Of a stretch of 54,821 bases of DNA, positions 9,257 to 16,966 are shown in pieces. The stretch lies in assembly GCA_041576975.1 (NCBI GenBank), contig JBFGJY010000009.1, positions 1-54,821 on the forward strand. Reading direction: 5' to 3'. Under the pieces are notes generated by a model. That model was given only the letters and a program-made list of their open reading frames with translations, was not told the origin of the DNA and searched no databases. The first letter of the stretch is position 1. The number at the start of each line of letters is the position of its first letter. This DNA comes from JBFGJY01 sp041576975 (GTDB taxonomy: Bacteria; Pseudomonadota; Gammaproteobacteria; UBA4575). The position numbers and the translations under genes were made by a program.

Positions 9257-10301
9257 ACTTGATGTGCGCAATGTCAGTGTTGAAATGCAGGATAAAAATA
9301 TTTTGCAAGATGTGTCTATGCAATTGGAAGCGGGTCAAATCGCTTCAATATTAGGACCAAGTGGATGCGGCAAGACAACTTTGTTGCGTGCACTTGCGGG
9401 ATTTCAAACAATTTCCAGTGGAGAGATATCTGTACAAGGAAGACTATTTAGCAAAAGAGGATTTAAGCTTGCACCGGAAAATAGACATATAGGTATGATG
9501 TTCCAAGACTTGGCACTATTTCCACACCTAACTGTGGAGCAAAATATTAGTTTTGGGCTTAAATCATTACTCAACAGTGAACAACATGCACGCACTCAGC
9601 AAATACTTGAACTCACAGAATTAAAAAATCAAGATAAAAAATATCCACATCAATTATCGGGCGGGCAACAACAACGTGTGGCTTTAGCACGCGCCTTAGC
9701 CCCAAAGCCCGAAATCCTATTGCTTGATGAACCCTTCTCTAGCCTTGATCCAGATCTTCGAGAACAAGTCGCAACAGAAGTTCGTAAAATTCTTAAACAT
9801 GAGAATGTAACTGCGATTCTCGTCACGCATGACCAACATGAAGCCTTTGCTATAGCTGATGAAATTGGCGTAATGGTGGATGGGCAGATCGCGCAATGGG
9901 ATAGCGCCTACAACATTTATCATAAGCCTAAAACACGATTTGTAGCAGATTTTGTGGGATTAGGCAGCATGGTGCCAGCAAAAGTGATTGATGCATCGAC
10001 ACTAGATACCGAATTTGGTCAAGTAAAAGGTCCGTTGAGCTCCTCTTTAGCTACAGGAGAAGAAGTGGATTTATTAGTTCGACCGGATGACATTCCTCAT
10101 GATGATAGCAGCCATATCACAGCGCTAGTGGAAGAAAAACGTTTTCGTGGAGCTGATTTTCTTTACAAGCTTCGACTGCAAAGTGGGAATCATGTTCTGT
10201 GCTATGCCCCCAGCCACCACGACCATCAATTAGGGGAACCAATTGGAATCAAACTTGACTTAGAGCACTTAGTCGTCTTTACCAGGAACGAGTTGGCATA
10301 A
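9246..10301 (+). CDS. Ferric-iron ABC transporter, ATP-binding subunit (FbpC-like)
   Basis: This is a cytoplasmic ABC ATPase that powers the upstream permease. It shows the Walker A motif GPSGCGKTT, Q-loop region MFQDLALFPHLT, signature LSGGQQQRVALARAL, Walker B ILLLDEPFSSLD and H-loop VTHDQHEA. A C-terminal TOBE-like regulatory domain follows, as in FbpC/PotA-type ATPases. ATG 9246 is preferred because GGGG (9236-9239) precedes it by six bases; a GTG at 9234 is the alternative. The last codons lie in the first units of a decayed tandem repeat that continues downstream, so the C-terminal tail (TRNELA) seems to have been produced or altered by that duplication. Confidence 0.93.
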   Translation: MVLKLDVRNVSVEMQDKNILQDVSMQLEAGQIASILGPSGCGKTTLLRALAGFQTISSGEISVQGRLFSKRGFKLAPENRHIGMMFQDLALFPHLTVEQNISFGLKSLLNSEQHARTQQILELTELKNQDKKYPHQLSGGQQQRVALARALAPKPEILLLDEPFSSLDPDLREQVATEVRKILKHENVTAILVTHDQHEAFAIADEIGVMVDGQIAQWDSAYNIYHKPKTRFVADFVGLGSMVPAKVIDASTLDTEFGQVKGPLSSSLATGEEVDLLVRPDDIPHDDSSHITALVEEKRFRGADFLYKLRLQSGNHVLCYAPSHHDHQLGEPIGIKLDLEHLVVFTRNELA

Positions 10302-10462
10302 AAGATTGACGTAGAGCATTTGTCATCTCTTCCAGGAACCAGTTGGCATAATAGTTGGGTGTAGAGCTTTTGTCGTCTCTATCCAGAAAATGATTGAAAT
10401 AAAGTCGGATCTTGAGCACTAAGTCCTCTTTCAACCAAATTGATTGGCATATTGCTTGATTT
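10214..10462 (+). repeat. Ladder of about five degenerate ~50-bp tandem units from the 3' end of the ABC ATPase gene
   Basis: Units start near 10214 (partial, coding), 10261 (coding end), 10312, 10362 and 10412. Each begins with a TAGAGC/TTGAGC block, then GTC-TCT, then a CCAGGAAC-AGTTGGCATA-like block, then a TTGA/TTGG segment. Units 10261 and 10312 are the most alike; the distal ones are progressively diverged. The first units are inside the ATPase reading frame and the rest are non-coding. Confidence 0.8.
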
Positions 10463-10570
10463 AAAACGCTAGTTTGAATTTACAAGAAATCACCACCACA
10501 AAATTAAACTTGACCTCTCTAGCTTAAACCCCAACAATATTACGGAAGATGCTAACTAGAGGAGTCCAGT

Positions 10571-10942
10571 ATGAGAATTAGTAAAGCTTTAGTCTATGTA
10601 TTAACGCTGTCTTTTACATTTATGCAAACCGCGCCAGCTATTGCGGGCATTGTGGGTACAGACAGATTTTTAACAGAGCAATCTATATATCAAGATCGTG
10701 AGAATCTTCGCTCACTCATGGCACGAGACGAGGTGCGTTCCTTGTTACAACATAAGGGCCTTACTGTTGAACAAGCACAAGAGCGTGTCGATGCCTTGAC
10801 TGACTTAGAAGTACGACAGCTAGCTCAAAAGTTTGAAGAACTTCCCGCTGCTGGTGATGCTTGGGTGGTTGTATTAGTCATAGTTCTTGTCGTAATCATT
10901 TTAGAGCTGGCAGGTATTACGGATATTTTCACGGGCCTCTAA
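10571..10942 (+). CDS. PA2779-like small exported membrane protein
   Basis: This encodes 123 residues. An N-terminal signal peptide ends near APAIA, a charged central segment of about 60 residues contains SLMARDEVRSLL and GLTVEQAQERVDAL, and one hydrophobic segment (WVVVLVIVLVVIILELAG) sits at the C-terminus. This architecture and the neighbouring C39/TPR lipoprotein match the conserved PA2779-PA2778 gene pair of Pseudomonas and other Gammaproteobacteria. Molecular function is unknown in the family. AGAGGAG lies upstream of the ATG. A decayed paralogue follows directly. The family call rests on recognition of the sequence pattern and gene pairing. Confidence 0.8.
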   Translation: MRISKALVYVLTLSFTFMQTAPAIAGIVGTDRFLTEQSIYQDRENLRSLMARDEVRSLLQHKGLTVEQAQERVDALTDLEVRQLAQKFEELPAAGDAWVVVLVIVLVVIILELAGITDIFTGL

Positions 10943-10961
10943 TTTTCCGTTGGGAAGATCA

Positions 10962-11327
10962 ATGCGCGCTTCACAATTCTTAATGTGTTTGCTTTGTATC
11001 GATTGTTTTTTTCAAGTAGCTCCGTCATATGCTGGCACCGTCGGCATAGACAAATCATTTACTGAGCATTCAACGTAACAGGATCGCGAAAACTTACTTG
11101 CCTTAATGGCACGTAAAGAAGTATGAGGACTACTTGCTAACAATGGCTTGACCATTGAACAGGCGCAACAAAGAGTGGATACATTAACCGATTGTGAAGC
11201 ACAATTGCTTGCCGAAAAGATTGGAAAACTACCAATCGGTTGAATTTTGACTGCCTTGCTGATTATTTATCTCGAATTTATAATTCTTGTATTAGCAGGA
11301 GTAACCGGCGTATTCATTGTAATCTGA
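10962..11327 (+). pseudogene. Decayed second copy of the PA2779-like gene, three in-frame stops
   Basis: Reading from ATG 10962, the frame aligns with the upstream PA2779-like protein along its length, with 38 of 64 residues identical by eye in the central segment, and it keeps the signal peptide and C-terminal hydrophobic segment. It is broken by TAA (in place of the Tyr of IYQDREN), TGA (in place of an Arg in the EVRSLL region) and TGA (just before the membrane segment), and ends at TGA 11325-11327. No insertion or deletion breaks the frame between these stops. It is the product of a tandem duplication later inactivated by substitutions, unless the stops are read through. Confidence 0.82.
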
Positions 11328-11350
11328 CCTTAAGCAAGCATTTCATTTGG

Positions 11351-12331
11351 TTGAAAAATGCCCGCTCATTTGCGGGCATTTTATTGTCTTGGGTGACACT
11401 TCTTGCGTGTGTCGCTCCACAAACAAATCAGTTACTACTGGAGAGACCTCAAGACCTTCCCGAGCAGGCTTTAGTAGCAGAAGTGCCATTCTTCCCGCAA
11501 GAGCAATTTCATTGCGGCCCAGCAACATTGGCAATGGTAATAAATTTTTATGGAAATAAGACAACTCCTACAGAACTTGCTAAAGATGTATTTACACCTG
11601 ACTTGAAGGGTAGCCTTCAAATAGAAATGCAAGCTGCGGTTCGCAAACGCGGAATGCTTGCCTATGTGCTTACACCCGAGCTAGTTTATTTGCTTGCGGA
11701 AGTCTCGGTTGGACACCCAGTTATTGTTTTACAAAACCTCGCAATTAAATGGTATCCAGTTTGGCATTATGCAGTTGTTATTGGCTACGACTTAAATAAA
11801 AAAACAATCACCTTACATACGGGTTTAAATTCTAATTATAAAGTGTCGATGAATACGTTTGAGCATACTTGGCAACGTGCCAATAATTGGGCCTTAGTGG
11901 TTTTACCAAGTGATACATTGCCAAATGACCGCAACCTAGTAAGTGTTTTACAAGCCGCGGTTGATTTAGAACAAGTTGGTCAGATCGAACACGCGAATCT
12001 CGCCTATCAAGCCATCGCTAAACGCTGGCCAAGTAGCTATGTCGCAATAATGGGGATAGCGAATACATACTTAAGTTTACAACAGCCCGATAAGGCTACT
12101 TCGAGCTATTTGCGCGCCGCTGAAATACAACCTCTACAAGCTGATATATATAACAATCTTGCTTATAGTTTACATGCACAGTCATGTCATGACGCATCAT
12201 TAAAATCTATTCAATGCGCAATTACACTTGAACCCAATAACCTCGAGTATCGAGACTCTCTGCGAGAACTAGGCCAATCTAAATCAGAAATCGATTCAAT
12301 TACATGTCCAATGATTAATTGCCCTAAATGA
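11351..12331 (+). CDS. PA2778-like C39-family cysteine peptidase lipoprotein with TPR repeats
   Basis: From TTG 11351 this gives about 326 residues. The signal peptide ends in a lipobox (LLAC), so the mature protein is probably an outer- or inner-membrane lipoprotein. A papain-like C39 peptidase domain follows, with the catalytic Cys in EQFHCGPATLAM and His in VWHYAVVIGYD. The C-terminal third has TPR-like helices (ANLAYQAIAKRWP, ATSSYLRAAEIQPLQADIYN). Homologues pair with PA2779-like genes, as here. The reading frame extends upstream to 11240, but that part overlaps the pseudogene and lacks a plausible signal. The start is weak (TTG, no clear ribosome-binding site), and its first codons coincide with a terminator-like palindrome. 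Substrate is unknown. Confidence 0.8.
   Translation: MKNARSFAGILLSWVTLLACVAPQTNQLLLERPQDLPEQALVAEVPFFPQEQFHCGPATLAMVINFYGNKTTPTELAKDVFTPDLKGSLQIEMQAAVRKRGMLAYVLTPELVYLLAEVSVGHPVIVLQNLAIKWYPVWHYAVVIGYDLNKKTITLHTGLNSNYKVSMNTFEHTWQRANNWALVVLPSDTLPNDRNLVSVLQAAVDLEQVGQIEHANLAYQAIAKRWPSSYVAIMGIANTYLSLQQPDKATSSYLRAAEIQPLQADIYNNLAYSLHAQSCHDASLKSIQCAITLEPNNLEYRDSLRELGQSKSEIDSITCPMINCPK
11355..11382 (+). terminator. Perfect 11-bp terminator-like hairpin inside lipoprotein signal-peptide codons
   Basis: Arms AAAATGCCCGC (11355-11365) and GCGGGCATTTT (11372-11382) are perfectly complementary around a six-base loop and end in a T-rich stretch. It probably terminates transcription from the PA2779-like region, yet it is also the coding sequence for the start of the next protein. 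Confidence 0.75.
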
Positions 12332-12422
12332 ATTTTAAATCTTTTTACCATATTAAGCTGACATAGCAGTCCTATACCTTCTAAACTACAAGAACTTAAG
12401 AAATCTTTAATGGTGTGTAGCC

Positions 12423-14105
12423 GTGGCTAAACAAAAACAAACACGGAATTTTTCCTCAATAGTTGTTGACGGTGTCGATCGCGCACCAAGTCGCGCCATG
12501 CTGCGTGCAGTCGGCTTTAAAGATGACGATTTCAATAAACCTCAAATTGGCATCGCCTCGACCTGGAGCATGGTTACACCCTGTAATATGCACATAGATA
12601 AACTCGCTGAAGAAGCCGCAAAGGGTGCTAATCTGGCGGGTGGCAAAGCGGTTGTCTTCAACACCATTACTATTTCAGACGGCATCTCCATGGGCACTGA
12701 GGGTATGAAATATTCCTTAGTCTCACGTGAAGTCATCGCCGATTCTATTGAAACTGTAGTGGGCTGTGAAGGCTTTGATGGCGTCGTTGCAATCGGGGGT
12801 TGTGATAAAAACATGCCAGGGTGCTTGATTGCTTTGGCACGCCTCAATCGACCTTCAGTATTCGTTTATGGCGGCACCATCATGCCGGGGAAATACAAAA
12901 ATACCAACATAGATGTGGTGTCGGTGTTTGAGGCAGTCGGCCAACATGCCAAACATCAATTGTCCGATAGTGAGCTGAAGCAAGTTGAGTCTTTGGCCAT
13001 ACCTGGTCCAGGTTCTTGCGGTGGCATGTACACTGCGAACACCATGGCTTCTGCAATTGAAGCACTGGGTATGAGCTTGCCGAATAGCTCAGCACAAAAT
13101 GCGATTTCAAAAGACAAACAACAAGATTGCATTGCAGCAGGTCAAGCTGTGATGAATTTAATTAAGAGCAATATTTGTCCTAAGGACATCATGACGAAAA
13201 AGGCTTTTCAAAACGCCATAACGGTTGTGACGGCATTAGGCGGATCCACCAATGCAGTTTTACATTTACTTGCAATGGCACATGCCATTGGTGTGAAACT
13301 TAGTTTGAATGAATTCACACGTGTGGGGAAAAAAGTCCCAGTATTGGCTGATCTACGCCCAAGTGGTCAGTACATGATGTCTGAGCTAATCGAAATCGGT
13401 GGCATTCAGCCATTGATGTGCATGCTATTGGATAAAGGTTTATTACATGGCGACTGTCTCACCGTAACCGGGAAAACCTTGGAGAAAAATTTACGCGGTG
13501 TGAAGCCTTATCCAAAATCACAAGATATTGTTCGAGGTTTTGATAATCCGATCAAAAAGGATGGGCACTTGGTGGTGCTCTACGGCAACCTTGCACCCGA
13601 AGGGGCTGTTGCAAAAATCTCGGGGAAAGAAGGTTTACGTTTTACTGGTAAAGCACGTGTGTTTGCATCAGAAGAAAAGGCCTTAGCAAAAATTCTGGAT
13701 GGTGGAGTTAAAAAGGGCGATGTCGTGGTAATTCGTTATGAAGGCCCCAAGGGTGGGCCTGGAATGCGTGAAATGTTATCACCAACTTCGGCAATTATGG
13801 GCAAAGGATTAGGTAAAGAAGTTGCACTAATTACCGATGGACGCTTCTCTGGCGGCAGTCATGGCTTTGTAGTGGGCCATATCACTCCTGAGGCTGCAGT
13901 AGGAGGCCCACTAGCGTTATTAAAGAATGGTGACGAAATAACCATCGATGCACAAAAACGCGAGATCAACGTTAAAATCTCTAATAAAGAATTCGCGCAG
14001 CGAAAAAAAAATTGGTGCCCTCCAAAACCACGTTATAAACGTGGTGTTTTAGCTAAGTATGCACAACAAGTACGCTCTGCGTCAGAAGGTGCCATAACTG
14101 ACTAA
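12423..14105 (+). CDS. ilvD: Dihydroxy-acid dehydratase
   Basis: The 560-residue protein is an IlvD/Edd family iron-sulfur dehydratase. It converts 2,3-dihydroxy-isovalerate and its methyl homologue to the keto acids of valine and isoleucine. Cluster-ligand cysteines lie in GGCDKNMPGC and GPGSCGGMYTANTM, and the C-terminal GRFSGGSHGFVVGHITPEA motif is intact. Length and the N-terminal SRAMLRAVGFKDDDF are those of the short bacterial IlvD class rather than of 6-phosphogluconate dehydratase. The start is GTG 12423. It stands alone before the C1 block, with about 100 bases to the next gene, and it supplies the substrate for the ilvE product encoded at 2506-3438. A sugar-acid dehydratase role is less likely but cannot be excluded by eye. 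Confidence 0.93.
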   Translation: MAKQKQTRNFSSIVVDGVDRAPSRAMLRAVGFKDDDFNKPQIGIASTWSMVTPCNMHIDKLAEEAAKGANLAGGKAVVFNTITISDGISMGTEGMKYSLVSREVIADSIETVVGCEGFDGVVAIGGCDKNMPGCLIALARLNRPSVFVYGGTIMPGKYKNTNIDVVSVFEAVGQHAKHQLSDSELKQVESLAIPGPGSCGGMYTANTMASAIEALGMSLPNSSAQNAISKDKQQDCIAAGQAVMNLIKSNICPKDIMTKKAFQNAITVVTALGGSTNAVLHLLAMAHAIGVKLSLNEFTRVGKKVPVLADLRPSGQYMMSELIEIGGIQPLMCMLLDKGLLHGDCLTVTGKTLEKNLRGVKPYPKSQDIVRGFDNPIKKDGHLVVLYGNLAPEGAVAKISGKEGLRFTGKARVFASEEKALAKILDGGVKKGDVVVIRYEGPKGGPGMREMLSPTSAIMGKGLGKEVALITDGRFSGGSHGFVVGHITPEAAVGGPLALLKNGDEITIDAQKREINVKISNKEFAQRKKNWCPPKPRYKRGVLAKYAQQVRSASEGAITD

Positions 14106-14120
14106 TAAATTCTAAATTGT

Positions 14121-14152
14121 CAGGCCTATCCCAAATAGTTTAGGATTGCCTG
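14121..14152 (+). terminator. Imperfect hairpin after ilvD, no T-tract
   Basis: CAGGC (14121-14125) pairs with GCCTG (14148-14152), and the inner blocks TCC/GGA and AAA/TTT also pair, with bulges. It lies just downstream of ilvD. Without a T-rich tail it is a weak terminator or processing-site candidate. Confidence 0.35.
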
Positions 14153-14204
14153 CTCAGCTACGTATAAGAATGACCATAACTATATTTCTCTAAGGAGTTG
14201 TCCG

Positions 14205-14843
14205 ATGGCGACATTACTATCCCCAGAAGAACTAGAAGCCGTAATGGAACGCAAAAACAAGATGCGCCGTGAAGCCTACGACCGTCGCAATGCGCAAGAA
14301 AATAAAGATGAAATTAGTGCACGGGCATGTGAAAAATTTATGGCGCTTCCCGAATACCAAAATGCAAAGGTGGCGATGTGGTACATCGATTGCCGATCAG
14401 AGACACGTACCAAACCACAGCTGCTTGAAGAAGTAGCTAAAGGTGAGAAGAAAATTATCGTTCCCTATTGCACTGAAGATGAAAACGGAGAAAACAAATT
14501 AGGTCTTTGGTGGATGGAAAGCTTAGAAGAAATGGTAGTAGGCAAATGGAACATCCTCGAACCGCCAAAAGACATGTGGGGCAACCCCGAAAAAGAAGTA
14601 GAGCCGGAAGAATTGGACATCATCATGGTACCTGGCGTTGGCTTTGACAAAAAAGGGGGCCGCATGGGCAATGGTCAAGGATATTACGATCGGCTGCTTG
14701 AAAAAGCCCGCCCCGACTGTCCGCTTATTGCATTGTGTTACGAATCTCAACTGTTCGATGAAATTTTGGTGGCACCGCATGATGTCTACATGGATAAAGT
14801 CGTCACTGAAGATGCAGTGTATGAAGGCATCGGCCGAGGATAA
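14205..14843 (+). CDS. 5-formyltetrahydrofolate cyclo-ligase
   Basis: This 212-residue cytoplasmic enzyme uses ATP to turn 5-formyl-H4F into methenyl-H4F. The diagnostic C-terminal segment is PGVGFDKKGGRMGNGQGYYDRLL, which corresponds to the folate/ATP site of the family, and the N-terminal KNKMRREAYDRRNA segment resembles the usual basic start. AAGGAG precedes the ATG by a good distance. The Ftr-like gene starts seven bases after its stop, so the two are surely co-transcribed. 5-formyl-H4F is a known inhibitor of serine hydroxymethyltransferase; placing its removal with serine-cycle genes fits metabolite repair under high one-carbon flux (inference). Length is slightly above the family's common 180-200. 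Confidence 0.92.
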   Translation: MATLLSPEELEAVMERKNKMRREAYDRRNAQENKDEISARACEKFMALPEYQNAKVAMWYIDCRSETRTKPQLLEEVAKGEKKIIVPYCTEDENGENKLGLWWMESLEEMVVGKWNILEPPKDMWGNPEKEVEPEELDIIMVPGVGFDKKGGRMGNGQGYYDRLLEKARPDCPLIALCYESQLFDEILVAPHDVYMDKVVTEDAVYEGIGRG

Positions 14844-14850
14844 CTCATAA

Positions 14851-15777
14851 ATGGCAATAATTGACGACACATATGCAGAGGCGTTTAAAAGCCTATATGC
14901 CGAATTTTTAATTACCGCGCGTGATCGTAAATGGCTGGATCACGCTGTGAATGCAACAACCGGTAATGCCTCCAGTTCAATTTTATGTGATTGCGAAGCC
15001 GGCATGGATCGCTATGTTGGTCCTGGAGGAGACGAAAGTTTTCAAACTCCTGATGGTCGCCCTGGTGCTATTGTTCAACTGCATGTACCACGTTTTCGCA
15101 AAGACCGAGTCAAAGCACTTGAACGCTCAGCACTAGTGCGTATTAGCCAAAATGTTATGACCTGTCCTACCGCATCCTGTTTTAATTTGATTGATTCGCA
15201 AAAGTATTACCATATGGGACGCAAAGTTGCGTACTTTGGAAATGGCTATCAAAAACGTATTGAACGCTTTGGTCGTAAAATGTGGTGGATTCCTATTCTT
15301 GGTGGGGAATTTGTTTTAGATCGAAGACTGGGTTATGCCGATGGCCTCATGGGAGGTAACTTATGGTTCTTTGGTGACAGTGTAGATTCTGCCTTGGCCG
15401 CTGCAGAAAAAGGTGTGGAAGCTATTCTTCCAATACCAGGCGTGATCACAACATTTCCTGGTGGTATTGCAGGCAGTGGTTCCAAAGCTGGCAGCAACTA
15501 TGACTTCACCATTGCCAGCACTTATGAAAAGTTTTGCCCCATGTTACAGGATGACCCTAGTGTAGAAGCCGGTTTACCTGAGGGTGTAAATTGTGTAATG
15601 GAAATTATTATGAACGGTCAAGGTATGCAACCCATTATTGATGCCACTCAAGCCGCCATTAAAGCTTCTGTAGACACTCCGGGATTAATAATGATTTCCG
15701 CAGGCAATTACGGTGGACGATTAGGGAAAAGCTTTATTTTCTTGCATCCCGATAAGCAGCCACCCCCAGTCAGTTAA
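14851..15777 (+). CDS. Formylmethanofuran:tetrahydromethanopterin formyltransferase homologue (Ftr/FhcD-like)
   Basis: The 308-residue protein aligns by eye with archaeal and bacterial Ftr over its full length: IDDTYAEAF at the start, then the CEAGMDRY and QTPDGRPG motifs, the FPGGIAGSGSKAGS loop and the SAGNYGGRLG motif near the end. The glutamate at residue 251 (VMEIIMNG) corresponds to the active-site glutamate known in the Methanopyrus enzyme. Ftr transfers the formyl group between methanofuran and H4MPT in C1 oxidation. Methylotrophs usually encode it beside the other hydrolase-complex subunits; here it stands alone between a folate cyclo-ligase and folD. Either those subunits lie elsewhere or this is a specialised paralogue. 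Confidence 0.85.
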   Translation: MAIIDDTYAEAFKSLYAEFLITARDRKWLDHAVNATTGNASSSILCDCEAGMDRYVGPGGDESFQTPDGRPGAIVQLHVPRFRKDRVKALERSALVRISQNVMTCPTASCFNLIDSQKYYHMGRKVAYFGNGYQKRIERFGRKMWWIPILGGEFVLDRRLGYADGLMGGNLWFFGDSVDSALAAAEKGVEAILPIPGVITTFPGGIAGSGSKAGSNYDFTIASTYEKFCPMLQDDPSVEAGLPEGVNCVMEIIMNGQGMQPIIDATQAAIKASVDTPGLIMISAGNYGGRLGKSFIFLHPDKQPPPVS

Positions 15778-15884
15778 CTTCATAGCACTCGACACTAAAA
15801 TTTATAAAGTTACGACTTAAAAGTCGTAACTCAATGCATGTACAAACATGTGTTACGAAATTCATTTATTATCAGTACTTACCC

Positions 15885-16763
15885 ATGACAACTTTATTTG
15901 AGAAAACAGCAGATGGTGCAATCCTGATGGATGGCAACGTTGTCGCTAAAATAATACAAGACAACATAGCAACAAAACTTGCAGAATTTCCAAACGCAAA
16001 GATTACTCTAGCGACTGTGTTAATCGGGAATGACCCCGCGAGCAAACTCTATGTTGGCATGAAACAACGTCGAGCAGCAGCAGTAGGAATACAGTCTAAA
16101 CATATACAGCTTACAGAAAACGTTTCGATGCAAGAAGCTAGTGAGGAAATTATTAAACTCGTACAAGATCAGACCGTACATGGAATTCTGATACAACTGC
16201 CGTTGCCCACTTCCCTCGACACCCACCAAATCATCGATCTAGTTCCTCCCGAAAAAGATGTTGATGGATTAAGCGAAAATAATCTTGGCAAGTTATTACG
16301 TGGTGAACTCGGATTAGTGCCTTGCACGCCCTTAGGTGTTATGCGCTTACTTGAGTATTATGAAATTCCAACTACGGGTAAACGAGCGGTTGTGATCGGA
16401 CGTTCAACCTTAGTAGGTCTGCCTCAAGTATTACTGCTGGCCCGCAAAGGCACAGATGCCACCGTAACTTTGGCGCATTCCCGTAGTGGAGATCTTATTG
16501 ATATTACGCAATCGGCAGACATTGTCATTGCCGCTGCGGGTATTGCACATCTGGTAACAGCAGCTCATATCAAATCTGGCGCCACCGTAATTGATGTAGG
16601 TGTTACAAGAACAGATCAAGGCATACAAGGAGATGTTGATTTTGATAGCGCACAAACTGTTGCTGGTGCTATCACCCCCATGCCAGGTGGTACGGGACCT
16701 ATGACAGTTGCTTGCCTTTTAGAAAATACGGTATATGCAGCGCAATTGCAAAATGTTCTCTAG
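15885..16763 (+). CDS. folD: Bifunctional methylene-H4F dehydrogenase / methenyl-H4F cyclohydrolase
   Basis: From ATG 15885 this gives 292 residues, the normal FolD length; an upstream ATG at 15834 would add 17 atypical residues. It carries the Tyr and catalytic Lys in YVGMKQRRAAAVGI, GILIQLPLP, KDVDGLSENNLGKL, the NADP-binding GRSTLVGLP and the C-terminal PMPGGTGPMTVA. FolD interconverts methylene-, methenyl- and 10-formyl-H4F using NADP. It precedes the serine-cycle genes and would supply methylene-H4F to serine hydroxymethyltransferase. Its coexistence with mtdA downstream gives two methylene dehydrogenases in one block, while no fch cyclohydrolase is seen. No good ribosome-binding site is visible for either start. 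Confidence 0.94.
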   Translation: MTTLFEKTADGAILMDGNVVAKIIQDNIATKLAEFPNAKITLATVLIGNDPASKLYVGMKQRRAAAVGIQSKHIQLTENVSMQEASEEIIKLVQDQTVHGILIQLPLPTSLDTHQIIDLVPPEKDVDGLSENNLGKLLRGELGLVPCTPLGVMRLLEYYEIPTTGKRAVVIGRSTLVGLPQVLLLARKGTDATVTLAHSRSGDLIDITQSADIVIAAAGIAHLVTAAHIKSGATVIDVGVTRTDQGIQGDVDFDSAQTVAGAITPMPGGTGPMTVACLLENTVYAAQLQNVL

Positions 16764-16966
16764 AGTAAATTAATCACAATTTATCCCCCTATAATTACAA
16801 TAATTAAGTGCGTAAATTGCTTGAGCCTAGTATGGAGCTTATGGCAAGATGAACGACTTTTTCGCGCACTTATAATTTGTATGCGATAACGGCAGCTCCG
16901 GCCACCGAAATAATAATCGGAGTCCATCCGTTTTAAATTTTAATAATCACAAGAAGGGTTCACGTT
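16764..16966 (+). promoter_or_regulatory. Intergenic region before serine-cycle operon; candidate promoter
   Basis: This 203-base gap separates folD from sga. It holds a consensus -10 hexamer TATAAT (16871-16876) without a good -35 at the expected distance, an inverted pair AAGTGCG (16808-16814) and CGCACTT (16864-16872 region), and a CTCCG/CGGAG pair further down. A strong ribosome-binding site AAGAAGGG (16951-16958) sits eight bases before the sga ATG. A regulated promoter for the serine-cycle genes is plausible but not demonstrated. Confidence 0.3.

Noticed and set aside
11347..11564. Open frames on both strands around the palindrome at 11355
   Set aside because: They overlap the C39/TPR lipoprotein gene and arise because the palindrome gives start codons on both strands; no support for translation.
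12423..14105. IlvD homologue as a C1- or sugar-acid-specific dehydratase
   Set aside because: Position next to the C1 block is suggestive, but motifs and length fit ordinary IlvD and it is separated by about 100 bases and a hairpin.
15834..15884. 17-residue N-terminal extension of FolD from ATG 15834
   Set aside because: FolD length and N-terminal pattern fit the ATG at 15885; the extension has no family counterpart.
16764..16966. Riboswitch or small RNA before sga
   Set aside because: Inverted pairs are short and far apart, and no known riboswitch core is recognisable.
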